DNA of 64,000 bases from Apostichopus japonicus (GCF_037975245.1 NC_092576.1:30420611-30484610); one strand, 5' to 3'. Positions 43,672-55,545 are shown, counted from the stretch's first letter. Numbers and translations are program-made. Notes: generated from the letters alone by a model not told the origin.

Positions 43672-44630
43672 TGTTACGTTGGAATGCGAGAGGTCTCGAT
43701 AATTTATTTTTAACGAGACACAAGCCTGGGTTCGTTTTGAGAGGAACACAGACAAATTGACGAGTTTAGAGGAATTTGAATGAGAAACTACATTGAACAA
43801 TGAAGCCCGAACCAACAACAATAAGTCGTAATTACAAATATATAGAAAATTACTCAGAAACTTAACAAGATAGGATACACTTTAAAACACGCTGGTCTCT
43901 TCCAACGGCGATATCCCTCAGCGGCCACGACCTTGATAACGACGATCCTCGGTCCGTTGTACCGCGAAATTCACTGGTCCTCGACGAAGTTTCTCGCGAT
44001 CCCAGAAACAGCAGTCACCTTCTTTCCGGCGATGCTCCAAAATAGAAGACGGACTTCCAGCCACAATCGAGTGAAGCACAACTTCTCGCCGACTAAATAT
44101 TACCAGAGTCAGTCCAAAATCAGCTTTGTAGCCACCAACTCCTGGCGTAACGAACTTCCTCAGCGGAGACAGAAATTCTTCACCTTCTCCGAAATAAAGA
44201 CTGAAAAACTGTATTCACAGCAAAGTCCTCTTCAAACTTCTGAATGGAAGTGCAGAATCAATCTTGGTATCGATATCTCAATCCCTCAGAAACTACTGGC
44301 AGTTGAGCACTGACGATATATAGTAGAATGGTATAATATGTGTCGTCTTGGAAGTCCTTTGCATATCTCGCGAACATTCCAGAAAATCCACGAAAATGTG
44401 TGCACAGCTCACACGCGATTTCACGTAAACCGACGTTAACCCGAGACCAGCGTGTCATCATTAGGAATATACCAGAACAATCGTGTATTATAACATTCTC
44501 ACACGGTAACCCGACCTTATTTCTGAAATATTGATTTATCACGTAGGCAATTTCAAATACTTTCTATATTGTAACAGTAGGTTCCTCACTAGCAGTGACT
44601 AGCGTTCGGCTACAATGGGCCCTCGTAACA
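43672..44630 (-). mobile_element. solo LTR of a Ty3/gypsy-type retrotransposon
   Basis: The 959-bp segment is bounded by TGTTACG at one end and CGTAACA at the other, with a 4-bp target duplication ATGT (43668-43671 and 44631-44634). On the minus strand it has a TATA-like ACTATATATCG and an AATAAA (complement of 43704-43709) near the 3' end, in the order expected for U3-R-U5. No internal gag or pol flanks it, so recombination between two LTRs probably removed the body. The superfamily call rests on the duplication length and the TGTTACG start. Confidence 0.7.
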
Positions 44631-44634
44631 ATGT

Positions 44635-46630
44635 GCACCATACGTCTTTGGTAAAAGCTTCTCCGTACATGCTAAGGACAGCATTCATATTAGACCGAAA
44701 TAAAAACAGTAAATTTGATTTGTTTGGGCAGCTATAACAATAACACTGGGCAGTTATTGGCATTTTGATTGCAATTAGAACACATTGTTTTGCGACACAT
44801 CATAGTCCTAAACTATGTCAAAGGTAAATTGACAGTTCAGTTCCTACTCATAAGCTTTTGTTTGTAATGTTAATATTAGGTTAAACAAATCTTGCATTGA
44901 CTGGGGACCTCAATTTTCTGGTTACACTAGATCACTGTACCTGCTGTTTAGAGAAAAGAGAAAGCCCCGTATTTGCTCTGCCATTACGGACTTCACTATG
45001 AGCATGAGCACTATATGGAATTCAATATTAATTTAGTACATGGCCAAAGGCGGTACATATATAGGTTTGTGTAAGTGATCCCATGCAAGGTAACATATGA
45101 TACTGTAAAATAAATAATCATACATTGCATGAACATACACATTTAACATCATTTGTAAAACTGGGATCATTGCTTGGAAAGATAAACCCTGCATGTATGT
45201 TGTGAATTAATGAGAATGATTGTGTTTTGAAGGGACTATTATCAAAGGAAGTAGTTTTTGTTTGAAAGTAAGCACTTAAAAATTGTCAAACTAAAGTATA
45301 ATGCTAAAATAGGACTAGTTCGTGGTGGGGAGGGGATAGGGTCAGGACATAAGAGCCTGCCCAAAAGGTATTAGTGCAGGCTGCACCTTAGTCTTCTAAA
45401 TTGCATTGGTACTCAGCAGGACAACTTTTCAAAGTAGTTTAACTGTCAATATGTGGAAAGCTGTAATCTTCATTCTAGGATTCTACAGTATTACAACCCA
45501 TCAGAAATATTTTAAAATTACTGATGATCCTTTTGTACAGTAGTTAGAGTCGACACTTACAGGCATTCAGGAATGACTACTACAGGCCTTCATTATATGG
45601 TACACCAAATTGGGTGCATTTAAGTTGCGATTTTCCATGCTGTCACCACTGAAATTTCAGCTAGGAGGAGGCAAATGTTGGGGTCAAACTCTTGAAAACG
45701 GCTAATCGGAGAAGTTGTTTTCACATTTTCGCCGCATGATGGCTAAGACCAGGTTAATCACTTCAGAGATTTCCATATTTTACAGATGTTGTTCCAATGT
45801 TACAAATGTTTAAAATTATTCATTTACCAGAAAAGAACCATGTAGAAATTGTAAACAACATTGAATGTTGGCAGAGTAATGAGGATGATGTGAGCCTCAT
45901 GTAACTGTAGTGTGGGCCTTTCAAGGTATACGTTGTGTGGATAACCATTGTCTTGTTCAATAAGCCACTTCACGATTTCAAGTGTGCATACTCACAACGG
46001 CAAATGCGACGATCCCCCATAGAGCTATCATTACGGCTTTTATTTCATTTGTTACCATTGCACATGTGTTTGGGAATACAATCATGTTGAAAAAATGTTG
46101 ACGAGTCACACCTAATTTGCATATTTGAGATTTAAATATGTAATGAGCTCATTTGCATATTTAATGAGATAATTAACTGAATGTTGTATTTTCAGATACA
46201 CCTTAGCACAGGTAACCAGCATACCAAGTATCATCCCTGTACTACTTTTAGAACTTGAGAAAACTCATTTACGCATATTAATTAGCTGTACGTAGTCGTT
46301 TACCAAGATCTTTAAAATGACACCAATTTTGTCTATGTGCTATGTACTTTAAATTTTAGTGTGCTATGCCTACTCTTAACTACCACTACCAAGGCCAGTA
46401 AGGCAAAACGCTCTTACTTTTTCTTCACAGTCATAGTCTCATCAAATTGCAACAAGTCTATGTTCTTGATACAGTTAACTAACGTTCACGCATAGATACT
46501 TTACACTAGACTATATAAGGCATGGGCTATGATGGCAGTGATTTCGTATGCTGTAGCCTAAATCAGGAGGCCTACGTTCTGGCGGTTCCCGTTAGTTCCC
46601 TGCCCTAAATAACGTTAGTTTCCTCCCCTA
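44635..46630. other. no supported gene
   Basis: AT-rich DNA with no sustained frame or splice-flanked coding block. A stretch near 46,110-46,300 with repeated TTTGCATATTT and TTAATGAG motifs looks like dispersed repeat material. Confidence 0.35.
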
Positions 46631-46639
46631 AAACGTTTC

Positions 46640-46975
46640 TTACCTCCTAAATGATGAGGAGGAAATTATCGTTTTCCCAGGGAGGAAGCTGATGAAAGCA
46701 TATTGGCTAGGCTATGTGGAAAGAATAAATTTAGTAGGCCTGGTGCAATAACTGTAGGAATTTATTTTTCTTTCTACCTTTATTACAAATATCTCTTCCC
46801 ATATAGCCTAGCCAATTTGCCTCCATTGAAAAATGTTTCTTTCATTGAAACCGTTATTTTCTCTCCTAAATAAAAAATTACAGTTACTTCAGTATTTAAC
46901 TCTTTCTACGTAGCCTAGCAAAATGTCTCCTTTCTTGAATTCCTCCCCTGAGAAACATTCATTCTACTTTCAGGT
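46640..46975. repeat. inverted-repeat element (family A)
   Basis: TTGGCTAGGCTATGTGGAAAGA (from about 46,702) is inverted against TCTTCCCATATAGCCTAGCCAA (about 46,792-46,816), with further GGGAGGA / TCCTCCC pairs outside. A related copy lies at 55,298-55,545. No coding; a MITE-like origin is likely, ends not resolved. Confidence 0.5.
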
Positions 46976-47025
46976 TTACAAGAAATTTCTCAAAGTGTGT
47001 AGGCAGATTGATCTGTTTTCCTGTT

Positions 47026-47247
47026 ATGGAACAGAATAATTACAAGCACATTCCGCAACTGATGAAGGACATATTTAGACGAAGGCTTCATGATGACAAT
47101 TCTCAACTAGGACGTGTTGTTCTTGCCGAGGATGACCCAAGGCACATCTCTGGTACAATTCGCCCGAGCCAACCTCCATCAGCTTCTTGCAAGCCATCAG
47201 AGCAGGATTGGACCAAGTTCTTCTTTGTAATGAGTCAAATCTATTAG
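47026..47247 (+). other. orphan open frame
   Basis: From ATG 47026 the frame reads MEQNNYKHIPQLMKDIFRRR, then DDNSQLGRVVLAEDDPRH and a Pro/Ser stretch. No family is recognised. It precedes the Myb/SANT-like exons on the same strand and could be an upstream exon, but I see no donor that joins them. Its end is part of a local tandem duplication. Confidence 0.2.
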
Positions 47248-47425
47248 TTTTCCTTGCATCAGCAAGTTATATCCTTTTGGGGGGGGGGGTGGATGAAGTT
47301 CTTGCACAGCTTGTTGCAAGCCATCAGAGCAGGATGGGGCCGAGTTCTACTTTGTAATAAGTCAAATATATTAATCTCCCTCGCTTCAGCAAGTAATATT
47401 ATTTGGGGGTGGGGGGGGGGGGGAG
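47177..47425 (+). repeat. local tandem duplication with poly-G tracts
   Basis: TTGCAAGCCATCAGAGCAGGAT through TCAGCAAGT.ATAT and a poly-G run occurs twice with a period of about 125 bases. The copies differ at several positions. Confidence 0.65.
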
Positions 47426-47429
47426 GTTG

Positions 47430-49181
47430 GAGCGATTGAAACCTGCATGTCTCCTACAACTGTGCAGTAATTTAAAAAGTGGTAGGGGTGGGGGCTTCTT
47501 TTCTCAAATCATTAGTCACGCCAATTGATCTAAAACATAATGCATGACTGCATGTACTAGTTTGGAATCAGGTTTGGACTCGAACAACTATTCCTTTTTT
47601 AAATTTTTGTTGTTGTAAAGATCAGCAGACTTAATCTAAGCACATTCATCAATAAAAAAGGAGCACTTAATTGAACTTGTTATGTGTATTGAAGCTTATT
47701 AATGTCCATGTTTCAGAATAAATTAGATCATTAAATTTGAAGATTTTGCAGATTTAAGTAAGAACAGCAGTGAAAGAAACTGCAAACAAAATGTATTACC
47801 TACTCACCAATGGCCACCTATATAGCAACCAACTTTCACTTCTTGATATTGTTGATAAGGTTTCAAGAGTTCAACATTTCTTGACCTAAAATGACCTTTT
47901 TCAAATTTTCATAAAAAATATTACAATAGCTAATATCATCTGAAGTGAAACCGTTACTTTCGTTAGCTCTAAGGAAGTTACAAACTTATTTATCTTTTGA
48001 ACAGTGGACAAGCTTTTTGGGGAAGGGTGGGGTTGCGGACAGTGACATGCACGGGGTACAGGGAGTGGTTGGGTGGCAATTATTTCGCCTTTTTTTCTCA
48101 GTACCTCCTCCTGATTTTTTGGCCACGACTGACCATAGGCGGTGTCTTTCACCCACCCTTTGGAAATTACTCAAGTGGGCAGTAACAAAAGAGGCACCTG
48201 ATAAACACCCCTGTCAAATGAATCATTATTTGCCACAAACTTAATTTCCATATACATTCAGACTAAAAATATTGCGTGCCCGAAAACGCTGCTTAGTCCA
48301 ACAAAACAATTTGCTACATTGTCCCTTTCTAAAGTTGTAGGTTTCTTAAAGTAAATAGCCAGGGTGGCTGAGGAAAACAACCAAAAAGTTGGGTGAATGG
48401 CCAGCTACAGTTTGAGCAAAACATGTAATGAATGAATACAGTTTGGTTGTCACAACCTATTTTTGTACTTAACGCTGCTAACATCTTTTACGTAGCTTGC
48501 AATCACCATTGTATTTTATTTTGGGATCCTGTGTATCAGTTCAGTGTATTTTTAGAGTACATTTTCATCCTTCTTGGGACATCATTGTTGTGACATGCAT
48601 TTCCTTTTTCACAGGCTGCACAAGAACCAATCGGGTTGGGCAGTAAAATAAGTAAGGTGAATGGTGGAAATAACACAGGCAAACAATGAAGAACAAGAGA
48701 TGCAATTGGGTACATTAACTTTTTTCACTGGCCGGTTGTAGTAACTAAACCTAATGTCCTCCTCAAAGATCAATAATTATAAGTAACTGGACCCAAACTG
48801 ACTAAATGCTCAATTCCTAACAACAATATTAAAATATAGAGCATACAGGAATATCTCATACCCAGTAACCAGCATTTAAATAGAACAATTTTGTAGTCCA
48901 ATAGACCACGATTCTAATGCAAAAGAAAACCTTTATTACCCTCTGATAAATAAATACTAAAGGGCTTCGATTATTCATCACTATTCAAATTTAACTACAG
49001 CCCAGTACTCAATAAAAACCATGTGAACTTGGCTTTGGTTTTCCATGCTAAAACTCGGCTCAAGGACCCTTTATTTTCACCTGTGTCACTTTTCGGTCTT
49101 TTACTGGCAACAAATTAACCATTCAGTGCTTGTAGATATCAAATCAGCATAAAGCTACCAATTTTTTTTATTCTATATTAG
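47430..49181. other. non-coding stretch before the Myb/SANT-like exons
   Basis: No convincing coding block. A TTTTTCACAG acceptor at about 48,615 is followed by a short open stretch that stops soon. The N-terminal helix of the Myb/SANT domain should be encoded upstream of 49,182 but I cannot find it. Confidence 0.3.
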
Positions 49182-50450
49182 GTGGAAGAGAGAAAGGCCA
49201 AATATTGGAAGATGTGTGCTGAGGCGATAAAGGCAGCAGGGGGGAGAGAAAGAGACTGGAGGAAGGTTCGAAAACAATGGTTTGAACTCAAGGATAAAGC
49301 CAAGAGGCTTTAGACTTTGATGGGCGTGACAGGTAATTTTCAACTAAGTATTACATTTAAGTATTACAACAAATTATAAAGAGAAACAAAAATGATTAGT
49401 TTTGAAGGGGCTGGTGACATCATAATGCTATAATAATGGCTGCTCCCTGGTTTAAGCTTTACCATCAGGATATCTCGAGAGAAAAAAAAACTTATTTTTT
49501 TGATGATTTATGTTACTGTCATTCATATGTTCCTTCTTATACAAAAAGTAATTCATTGAATTTACTGAATTTGCAGGGTTTCGTTCTCCTTTAATTAACA
49601 TTATCTTTCTTACTGAATTGTTCAAGCGGCTTTTATTTGCTATCTTTTCTCTTTACAGGAGGTGCTCCAAAACCAGCTTCATCTGCCTCTATGGAACTTG
49701 CAATGGAAGTTGTTACACGGTAGGTTACAAAAGTAGGTTGCTGTCCATTGAGGTGAGCCAGGGTCCAATCATGAAAATCTGGTAACTGCCGTAATTCAGC
49801 AGTGCCAACTTTGACTGAGTAGATGGACGCTATTGATTTTTTCTTTGGGGGGGGGGGGAGGGGGGGCAAACACTAAAAACCATGACCTGCAGCGCCATGC
49901 ATTAGATTTTCATAACAATTATGTGTATGTCATCAAGAAAATCAGATGCATCTGTGACAATGTAATGAACTGACATCATAAATTTGGGGTGGTTCTGTTC
50001 TATTTGAGGTCTTATATATATTCAAACTTAAATAAATCCATTACCAAATATGAAGTTGGACCGAAGCCAAAATTTTTTGGCTCGACTTATGACTGCTTAC
50101 CATTTATTTATACTCTAAATAATGAATTTTATTTTTACATAAGATTCAGCAACTTCATCACCCTCCTCTTCAGCCATTACACCAGCCTTTGCCTCAACCT
50201 CAGCTTCAACACCATCAGCAGAAACAGGTTCACTTTTGTTGCTCTACAACATCAAGTAAACCTGTTGCAGTCTCAAGTAGAGACATTGGCAACCCAGCCC
50301 TCATCTCTACAAAGGGCTACAGAAATCAGGAAAGTCAATTTTCAAGAGGAGCTTTTGAAACTTTTTTCAAGAAGAGCTTTTGAAACAACGGTTGACCTGC
50401 AGCGCCAGGCATTAGAATCTTTGGGAGTGCAAGCTCAACACTATGTCTGA
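49182..50450 (+). pseudogene. Myb/SANT-like protein of a Harbinger-type element (NAIF1-like)
   Basis: Exon 49182-49332 encodes YWKMCAEAIKAAGG and WRKVRKQWFELKDKAKRL, helices 2 and 3 of a Myb/SANT-like domain of the NAIF1 type (W-x-x-V-R-K-x-W-x-x-L-K). A TAG stop (49311-49313) follows. The frame otherwise continues to GVTGG across a phase-1 intron into 49659-49719 (GAPKPASSASMELAMEVVTR). A last block to 50450 ends in a coiled-coil-like QHQVNLLQSQVETLAT, FQEELLKLFSRRAFE and LQRQALESLG, with a probable frameshift in its Ser/Thr/Ala-rich first half. PIF/Harbinger transposons encode such a protein as DNA-binding partner of their transposase, and the HARBI1-like fragment lies tail-to-tail 40 bases away. 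Confidence 0.6.
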
Positions 50451-50491
50451 GCAGTAGCTAGTCAATAACTAAAAGTACAGGACTGTGAAAC

Positions 50492-50908
50492 TCATGCGAA
50501 CAAGTTGCGAACAATGTCGTTCTGGACTGCGGTACCAAGTAAATCATCAGCGGCAGCAGGGGCTGGGTCATCACCATCATCGTCGTCTGGCACATGGTTA
50601 TAGGGTAGTTGGATGTGGTCGTCTTTGCTGATATTGAACACTTCCTCGGGGGTAGTAGGGAACTTGATAAATTGGGACTTTCCTTGGCATAGCGCACGGG
50701 ATACCCGTGGAATAGCTGGACACGCTGTTGGAATGCTGACACCATGGGGCTCAGCACCGGTGTCATCGGTAATTGAGCCATCACCAAGAAAACGAAGTGC
50801 AATTAACACCTACTGCGATTGTGGTAGTGCGCGATTACGCCTGCTTCTATGTTGCAGTTCATCTTGCAGCAAATCAATGATGTTGATGCATGCAAGTCTA
50901 CTGAACCG
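50492..50908 (-). pseudogene. HARBI1-like (PIF/Harbinger) transposase fragment, core deleted
   Basis: The minus strand reads FSRLACINIIDLLQDELQH and RSRRNRALP, a TAG at about 50,808-50,810, then VLIALRFLGDGS, GVSIPTACPAIPRVSRALC and FIKFPTTPEEVF. It then passes directly to a C-terminal tail with DDDDGDDPAPAAADDLLG and NDIVRNLFA before TGA. The N-terminal helix-turn-helix region and the C-terminal end of HARBI1-type transposases are recognisable. The DDE nuclease between them is absent, so the protein would be catalytically dead. The 5' side is cut by a Tx1-like derivative at 50,909. Confidence 0.65.
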
Positions 50909-52690
50909 GTGCTTTTTTTTTTGGCAAAGAAACGGACACGGACCAAATGTCAACAAACCAAAAACAATCCCAGTCTGTTTAACAACCACCAAAAACCCAA
51001 CTGAAAACCCACAAATCTCTCACTAACCCACAAATGTATAAAATGTAGCGTTTAACGTCACGTGAAAAGGACACGGACCCAAAGGCTAACAGAACAAAAA
51101 CAGTAAAGCTCTACAAACCAGCCCCAAAAAGCCAACTCCAAACCACAAACAGAAACCCACCCCAACCCATATTATGTAACGACCACACAAACCCACCACC
51201 CCACACATAACAACTAACTCACTCCAAAATTCATACGGGGTACGCCGTCCCGATAGCAGACAACAGGCTTCGCATTACCTGCGAAGTTTTCCCAATACGG
51301 GTCTTTTGAGGCCCCTAGCAATGTTCCCCCTTTTCTTACGAGGGAGCAGAGTTCTTAACTCCTCGTCAACCTTGATCGAGTGGACCGCCCCTGTCAGGAA
51401 CAGGAGGTCCACTAGCGACCATCGTGTCCGGTATAGCGGAAGCGGCTGCGGGTAGGGTGGAAGGGCCACTCGAGTCAATGAGATCAGTGGCCTGTTTCGT
51501 CTCATCAAACCAATCGGAGGACTCCTTAGCCACGACTAATAAGGCTGTAGTGCAGTCCTCCATTGGCGAGTCAGCATCTGGGCCACTTAATTGTCTCTTG
51601 GGCCGGTTGACTCGGGGCCCAACTAGTATCACCGATAGCGGGCGTAGCTACCGGTGAATCAGTACAAGCGGTATCCTGCGCCGCGTGCCACTCCGCTAGT
51701 ACCATCTCCGCCGTTTTGTCCTGCTCTGCCTCAGTGGGCAGGCTGGCAGTCTCGGCAAGTTCGATCAGGGGAGAGGTCGGACACGAAAGGGGGAACAAAG
51801 CCTCCACCGGGGCACTAGTGTCGGACACTGGAGCTATGGCAGGAGCATCATGTGATACAGTGTCAGAGGCCGGGACAGGGACCGCTTCAACCACGCCCGT
51901 AGCCACTTTCGCGGCGTATGAGCGGTCTGGGCCAAAACGGGCGAGATGGCCCGTTTTCCCACACGAGTTGCAAACAATATCCCTTTACACTCGGCCAGGG
52001 TATGCCCAACCTGTAAACAGCGGCTACACCGCTTGTTCGGGCACAACATGGCCTCATGCCCTTCTAGCCCACACCAACAAGTGCGAGGCTCTCCCGAATA
52101 TGCAATGTGGGCCCTGTGCCCATTAGCCCACAAGGTAGAGGGGATATCGGACTTGAGTTCAACTGTAACTCGTCTAGTCCCGGTCTTGACATCCTTACAT
52201 TCAAGGAATTCCGGCTCCTCGTAGCCGGTCACTTTACCAAAACGCCCCAGTGTCCGCACAACAACCTGTTCAGACATGTACAGGGGGAGATGGAGGACTG
52301 TCACCCACACCAAACTGTCATACGGTGTGACCTTCAGTCCCTCAACTCCCTCCAACACATGGACACCTCGGACGCGGGCAGCCTCCGAGGTGAACCGAAC
52401 ATCAAAAACATTCATACCCCCGGAGAGGGTTTACGCTGAAGCGCGTCAACCTCTCCGGGGACCTTTAAACCAACAGAACGCAAAACTTGAAAAAAAACTT
52501 GTCCGGGGACGACCTTAGCCTCCCCCGATAAACTCCACAATACGATTTTCCTGTCACGGCGAGCCGCCATGACAGCTAGGGGTGTGGCAAGCCACGCACC
52601 TACCAAAAACAAAAACCACAAAGCCAAAACTACACTAAACAAACTATTGAAAGGCCAACGTAAAAAACACAAAGTGTGTGGTGAACGAAA
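50909..52690 (-). mobile_element. ORF1-only Tx1-like derivative (copy 3)
   Basis: Read on the minus strand it starts near 52,690, has the ORF1 start at 52,570, and ORF1 sequence to about 51,275. It then jumps to the last codons of ORF2 (equivalent to about 62,010 of copy 2) and the 3' UTR, ending in an A/T run and GCAC at 50,909-50,912. About 3.3 kb of ORF2 is missing. The junction is the same as in the copy at 53.7-55.3 kb. It inserted into the HARBI1-like gene. The 5' UTR is diverged from the other copies and its border is uncertain. Confidence 0.75.
51275..52570 (-). pseudogene. ORF1 of copy 3, frameshifted
   Basis: The start MAARRDRKIVLWSLSGEAKV (ATG at 52,570) shifts frame near 52,425 into FDVRFTSEAARVRGVHVLEG and VWVTVLHLPL, then knuckles TCWCGLEGHEAMLC (first knuckle lacks one residue) and CSRCLQVGHTLAEC. 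A further frame change precedes the acidic tail. It closes with LGKLRR and TAA immediately before the deletion junction. Confidence 0.75.
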
Positions 52691-53402
52691 AAAGTGGAGA
52701 GTAGCAGTACTTAGCCTATTCCAACTTCAACTTGTGTAGGCTACAGTATTTACAATGATGCCGCGCCTAGCCAAGTAACTAACAATATCATTGCCATTGT
52801 ATTGTAAATTGTTCTTGTACAAGTTTTGTAGCAGCCTAACACTGTTCAGTATGCAAGAATTTGAATGCATGAATTTATATATATACGATGAAGAATAATT
52901 TTTCAACCAACCATCGTAGGAACGCCCGGTCCGTTTACAGGATAAAAGTATTGAAGCCGAAGTTGCGTAAAAACCACTCAGGACAGTGAGTCGCCTACAC
53001 ATATACTCGCAAATGCGTGGCGTAACTTACTTGTGTTATAGATATAATACGTACAGCTACAGTCAACAGTGTGATCACCGCATGTTGCCAATCTACACCA
53101 TTATACGTGTCGTAGCTCGATATATTTATGTACAAGTCATTGACATTCTCTTTATACTTTTTTTTTGGTTTTTAGTGAAATAATTCTTTTCTATTTTCAA
53201 GAGCAAGAACGTTTTTTGTGTGGATGCAATAGGTAAAGAACTAACACACCGCGACCTTTAATGCATATAGTGACGTGACACTAATCCGTCTACTTCCGAG
53301 AAGTGGGAAGCAAGCGTTCCCACGCAAACCGTACCGCCGGTTAACAATTAAACTTCATTTAAACACCGTAGTAGAAACATCGTCAACACAGCACAACGCA
53401 AA

Positions 53403-53569
53403 ATGTCTGCAAATTCAAAGGTACATTTTTTTAATCAGATGGGAAGAACCTCCGAAATCGGATGTCGTGGAAGAACCTAAGATTTTATTAAAAAATAACA
53501 CGATTGGTGCAACCGTTGATGTCGAATATGAAGACGAAAGCGGACCGGCAACTATTTTGAACATCGATC
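53403..53569 (+). pseudogene. BEN gene 2, N-terminal exon
   Basis: The ATG at 53403 has an A at -3 and gives MSANSKVHF. A one-base shift in the T-run near 53,425-53,432 is needed to enter the well-conserved IRWEEPPKSDVVEEPK frame. The exon ends at ATCGATC followed by GTGAGT. The sequence upstream (53,270-53,400) could hold the promoter. Confidence 0.5.
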
Positions 53570-53698
53570 GTGAGTATCAGCCTTGTTTATTGGCAGTGCA
53601 TGTATGAGAAACATCGTTAGGCTCCACAACCTAGCTTAGGCCGTGCCATTAATTTACAGCATGGCGCAACATTTGTAGTATCAACATCGTACAATTGA

Positions 53699-55264
53699 TG
53701 CTTTTTACGTGCAAAGAAAACGGACACGGACCAAAGGTCAAGAAGATCAAAAACAATCCCAGTCTGTTAAACAACCACCAAAAAACAACCAAAAACCCAC
53801 AAACGTATACAATGCAGCGTTCAACGTAATGTGAAAAGGACACGGACCAAAAGGCTAACAGAACCAAAAGAACAAAGCTCTAAAACCAGCCCCAAAAAGC
53901 CAACCCCAAACCACAAACAGGACCCCCAACCCATATTATGTAACGACCACAAACCCCCCCCCCCCCTTCACACCTAACAACTAAATCACTCCAAAACTTC
54001 ATCCGGGGTACGCCGTCCCGATAAGTAGACAACAGGCCTGCGCATTACCTCCGAAGTTTTCCTTTTCGGGTCCCTAGCAGTGTTCCCCCTTTTCTTACGA
54101 GCGAGCAGAGTTCTTAGCTCCTCGTCAATCTTGATCGAGTGGACCTCCCTGTCAGGAACAGGAGGTCCACCAGCGACCATCGTGTCCGGTATAGCGGAAG
54201 CGGCTGCGGGTAGGGTGGAAGGGCCACTCGAGTCAATGAGATCAGTGGCCTGTTTCGTCTCATCAAACCAATCGGAGGACTCCTTAGCATCAACTAATAC
54301 CCGGGGCCCAACTAGTATCACCGATAGCGGGCGTAGCTACCGGTGAACCAGTACAAGCGGCATCCTGCGCCGCATGCCACTCCGCTAGTACCATGTCCGC
54401 CGTTTTGTCCTGCTCTGCCTCAGTGTGCAGGCTGGCAGTCTCGGCAAGTTCGATCAGGGGAGAGGTCGGACACGAAAGGGGGAAAAAAGCCTCCAAAGCT
54501 AGTGTCGGACACTGGGGCGATGACAGGAGCATCAGGTGGTACGGTGTCAGAGGCCGGGACCGCTTGAACCACGCTCGTAGCCATTCTCGCGGCGTATGAG
54601 CGGTCTGGCCATAAACGGGCGAGATGGCCCGTTTTCCCACACGAGTTGCAAACGATATCCCCTTTACACTCGGCCAGGGTATTGCCCAACCTGTAAACAG
54701 CGTGTAACACCACTTGTTCGGGCAGAACATGGCCTCATGCCCTTCTAGCCCACACCTCCAACAAGTGCGAGGCTGGCCCAGGTATGCAATGTGGGCCCTG
54801 TGCCCATTAGCCCACAAGGTAGAGGGTATATCGGACTTGAGCTTAACTCTTACTCGTCTAGTCCCGGTCTTCACACCCTTACATTCAAGGAATTCCGGCT
54901 CCTCGTAGCCGGTGACTTTCCCAAAACGCCACAGTGTCCGCACAACAACCTGTTCAGACATGTCCAGAGGGAGGTGGAGGACTGTCACCCACACCGAACT
55001 GTCATATTGTGTGTGGCCTTCAGTCCCTCAACTGCCTCCAACACATGGACGCCTCGGACGTGGGCAGCCTCCGAGGTGAATCTAACATCAAAACAATTCA
55101 TTCCCGGGAGAAGTTAACGTCGAAGCGCGCCAACCTCTCCAGGGACCTTTAAACCAACAGACCGTAAAAGTGCGAAAAAAACTTGTCCGGGGACGACGTT
55201 AGCCTCCCCCGAAAAACTCAAGAATACGATTTTGCTGTCACGGCGAACCGCCATGACAGCTAGG
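53699..55264 (-). mobile_element. ORF1-only Tx1-like derivative (copy 4), 5'-truncated
   Basis: The minus strand begins at CCTAGCTGTC just before the ORF1 ATG (55,254) and runs through ORF1. At about 54,035 it joins the same ORF2-end sequence as copy 3, then the 3' UTR, ending TTTGCACGTAAAAAGCA at 53,699. An A-run sits at its 5' edge. It lies in an intron of the second BEN gene, on the opposite strand. Target duplication is not obvious. Confidence 0.75.
54040..55254 (-). pseudogene. ORF1 of copy 4, frameshifted
   Basis: Recognisable pieces include VWVTVLHLPLDMSEQVVVRT, GKVTGYEEPEFLECKGVKTG and TCWRCGLEGHEAMFC, with the second and third knuckles in shifted frames. The acidic tail then reads SSDWFDETKQATDLIDSSGP. 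In this copy the ORF1 end runs through the deletion junction into ORF2-end sequence (MRRPVVYLSG) in an unrelated frame. Confidence 0.7.
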
Positions 55265-55297
55265 TTTTTTTTGCTATGAAGCTGCTGAATTCATTTT

Positions 55298-55545
55298 GCT
55301 AGGCTATGTGGAAAGAATACATTTAGTATATGGAATTACCACAAATGATTGAATTGAGTAAAGTAATGCTTTCACTTAAATTTCAGTTTAAGAAACTAGC
55401 ACGTTTAAGGAAGAAATGTAACATTTTTCAAGGGAGGAGATATGCTACTGCTCTTCTGGTGTAGGCCCACTTACTAGAAAAAGTTTCTTCCTCCCTAAAT
55501 CATTTACTACAAATATCTCTTCCCACATAGCCCGACCAAGTTGTT
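55298..55545. repeat. inverted-repeat element (family A), second copy
   Basis: GCTAGGCTATGTGGAAAGAAT at the left and TATCTCTTCCCACATAGCCC at the right match the arms of the element at 46,702-46,816. Spacing between arms is longer here (about 200 bases). Confidence 0.5.

Noticed and set aside
50613-51026. Plus-strand frame of 137 residues
   Set aside because: It overlaps the HARBI1-like fragment and retrotransposon 3' UTR on the minus strand and has no domain.
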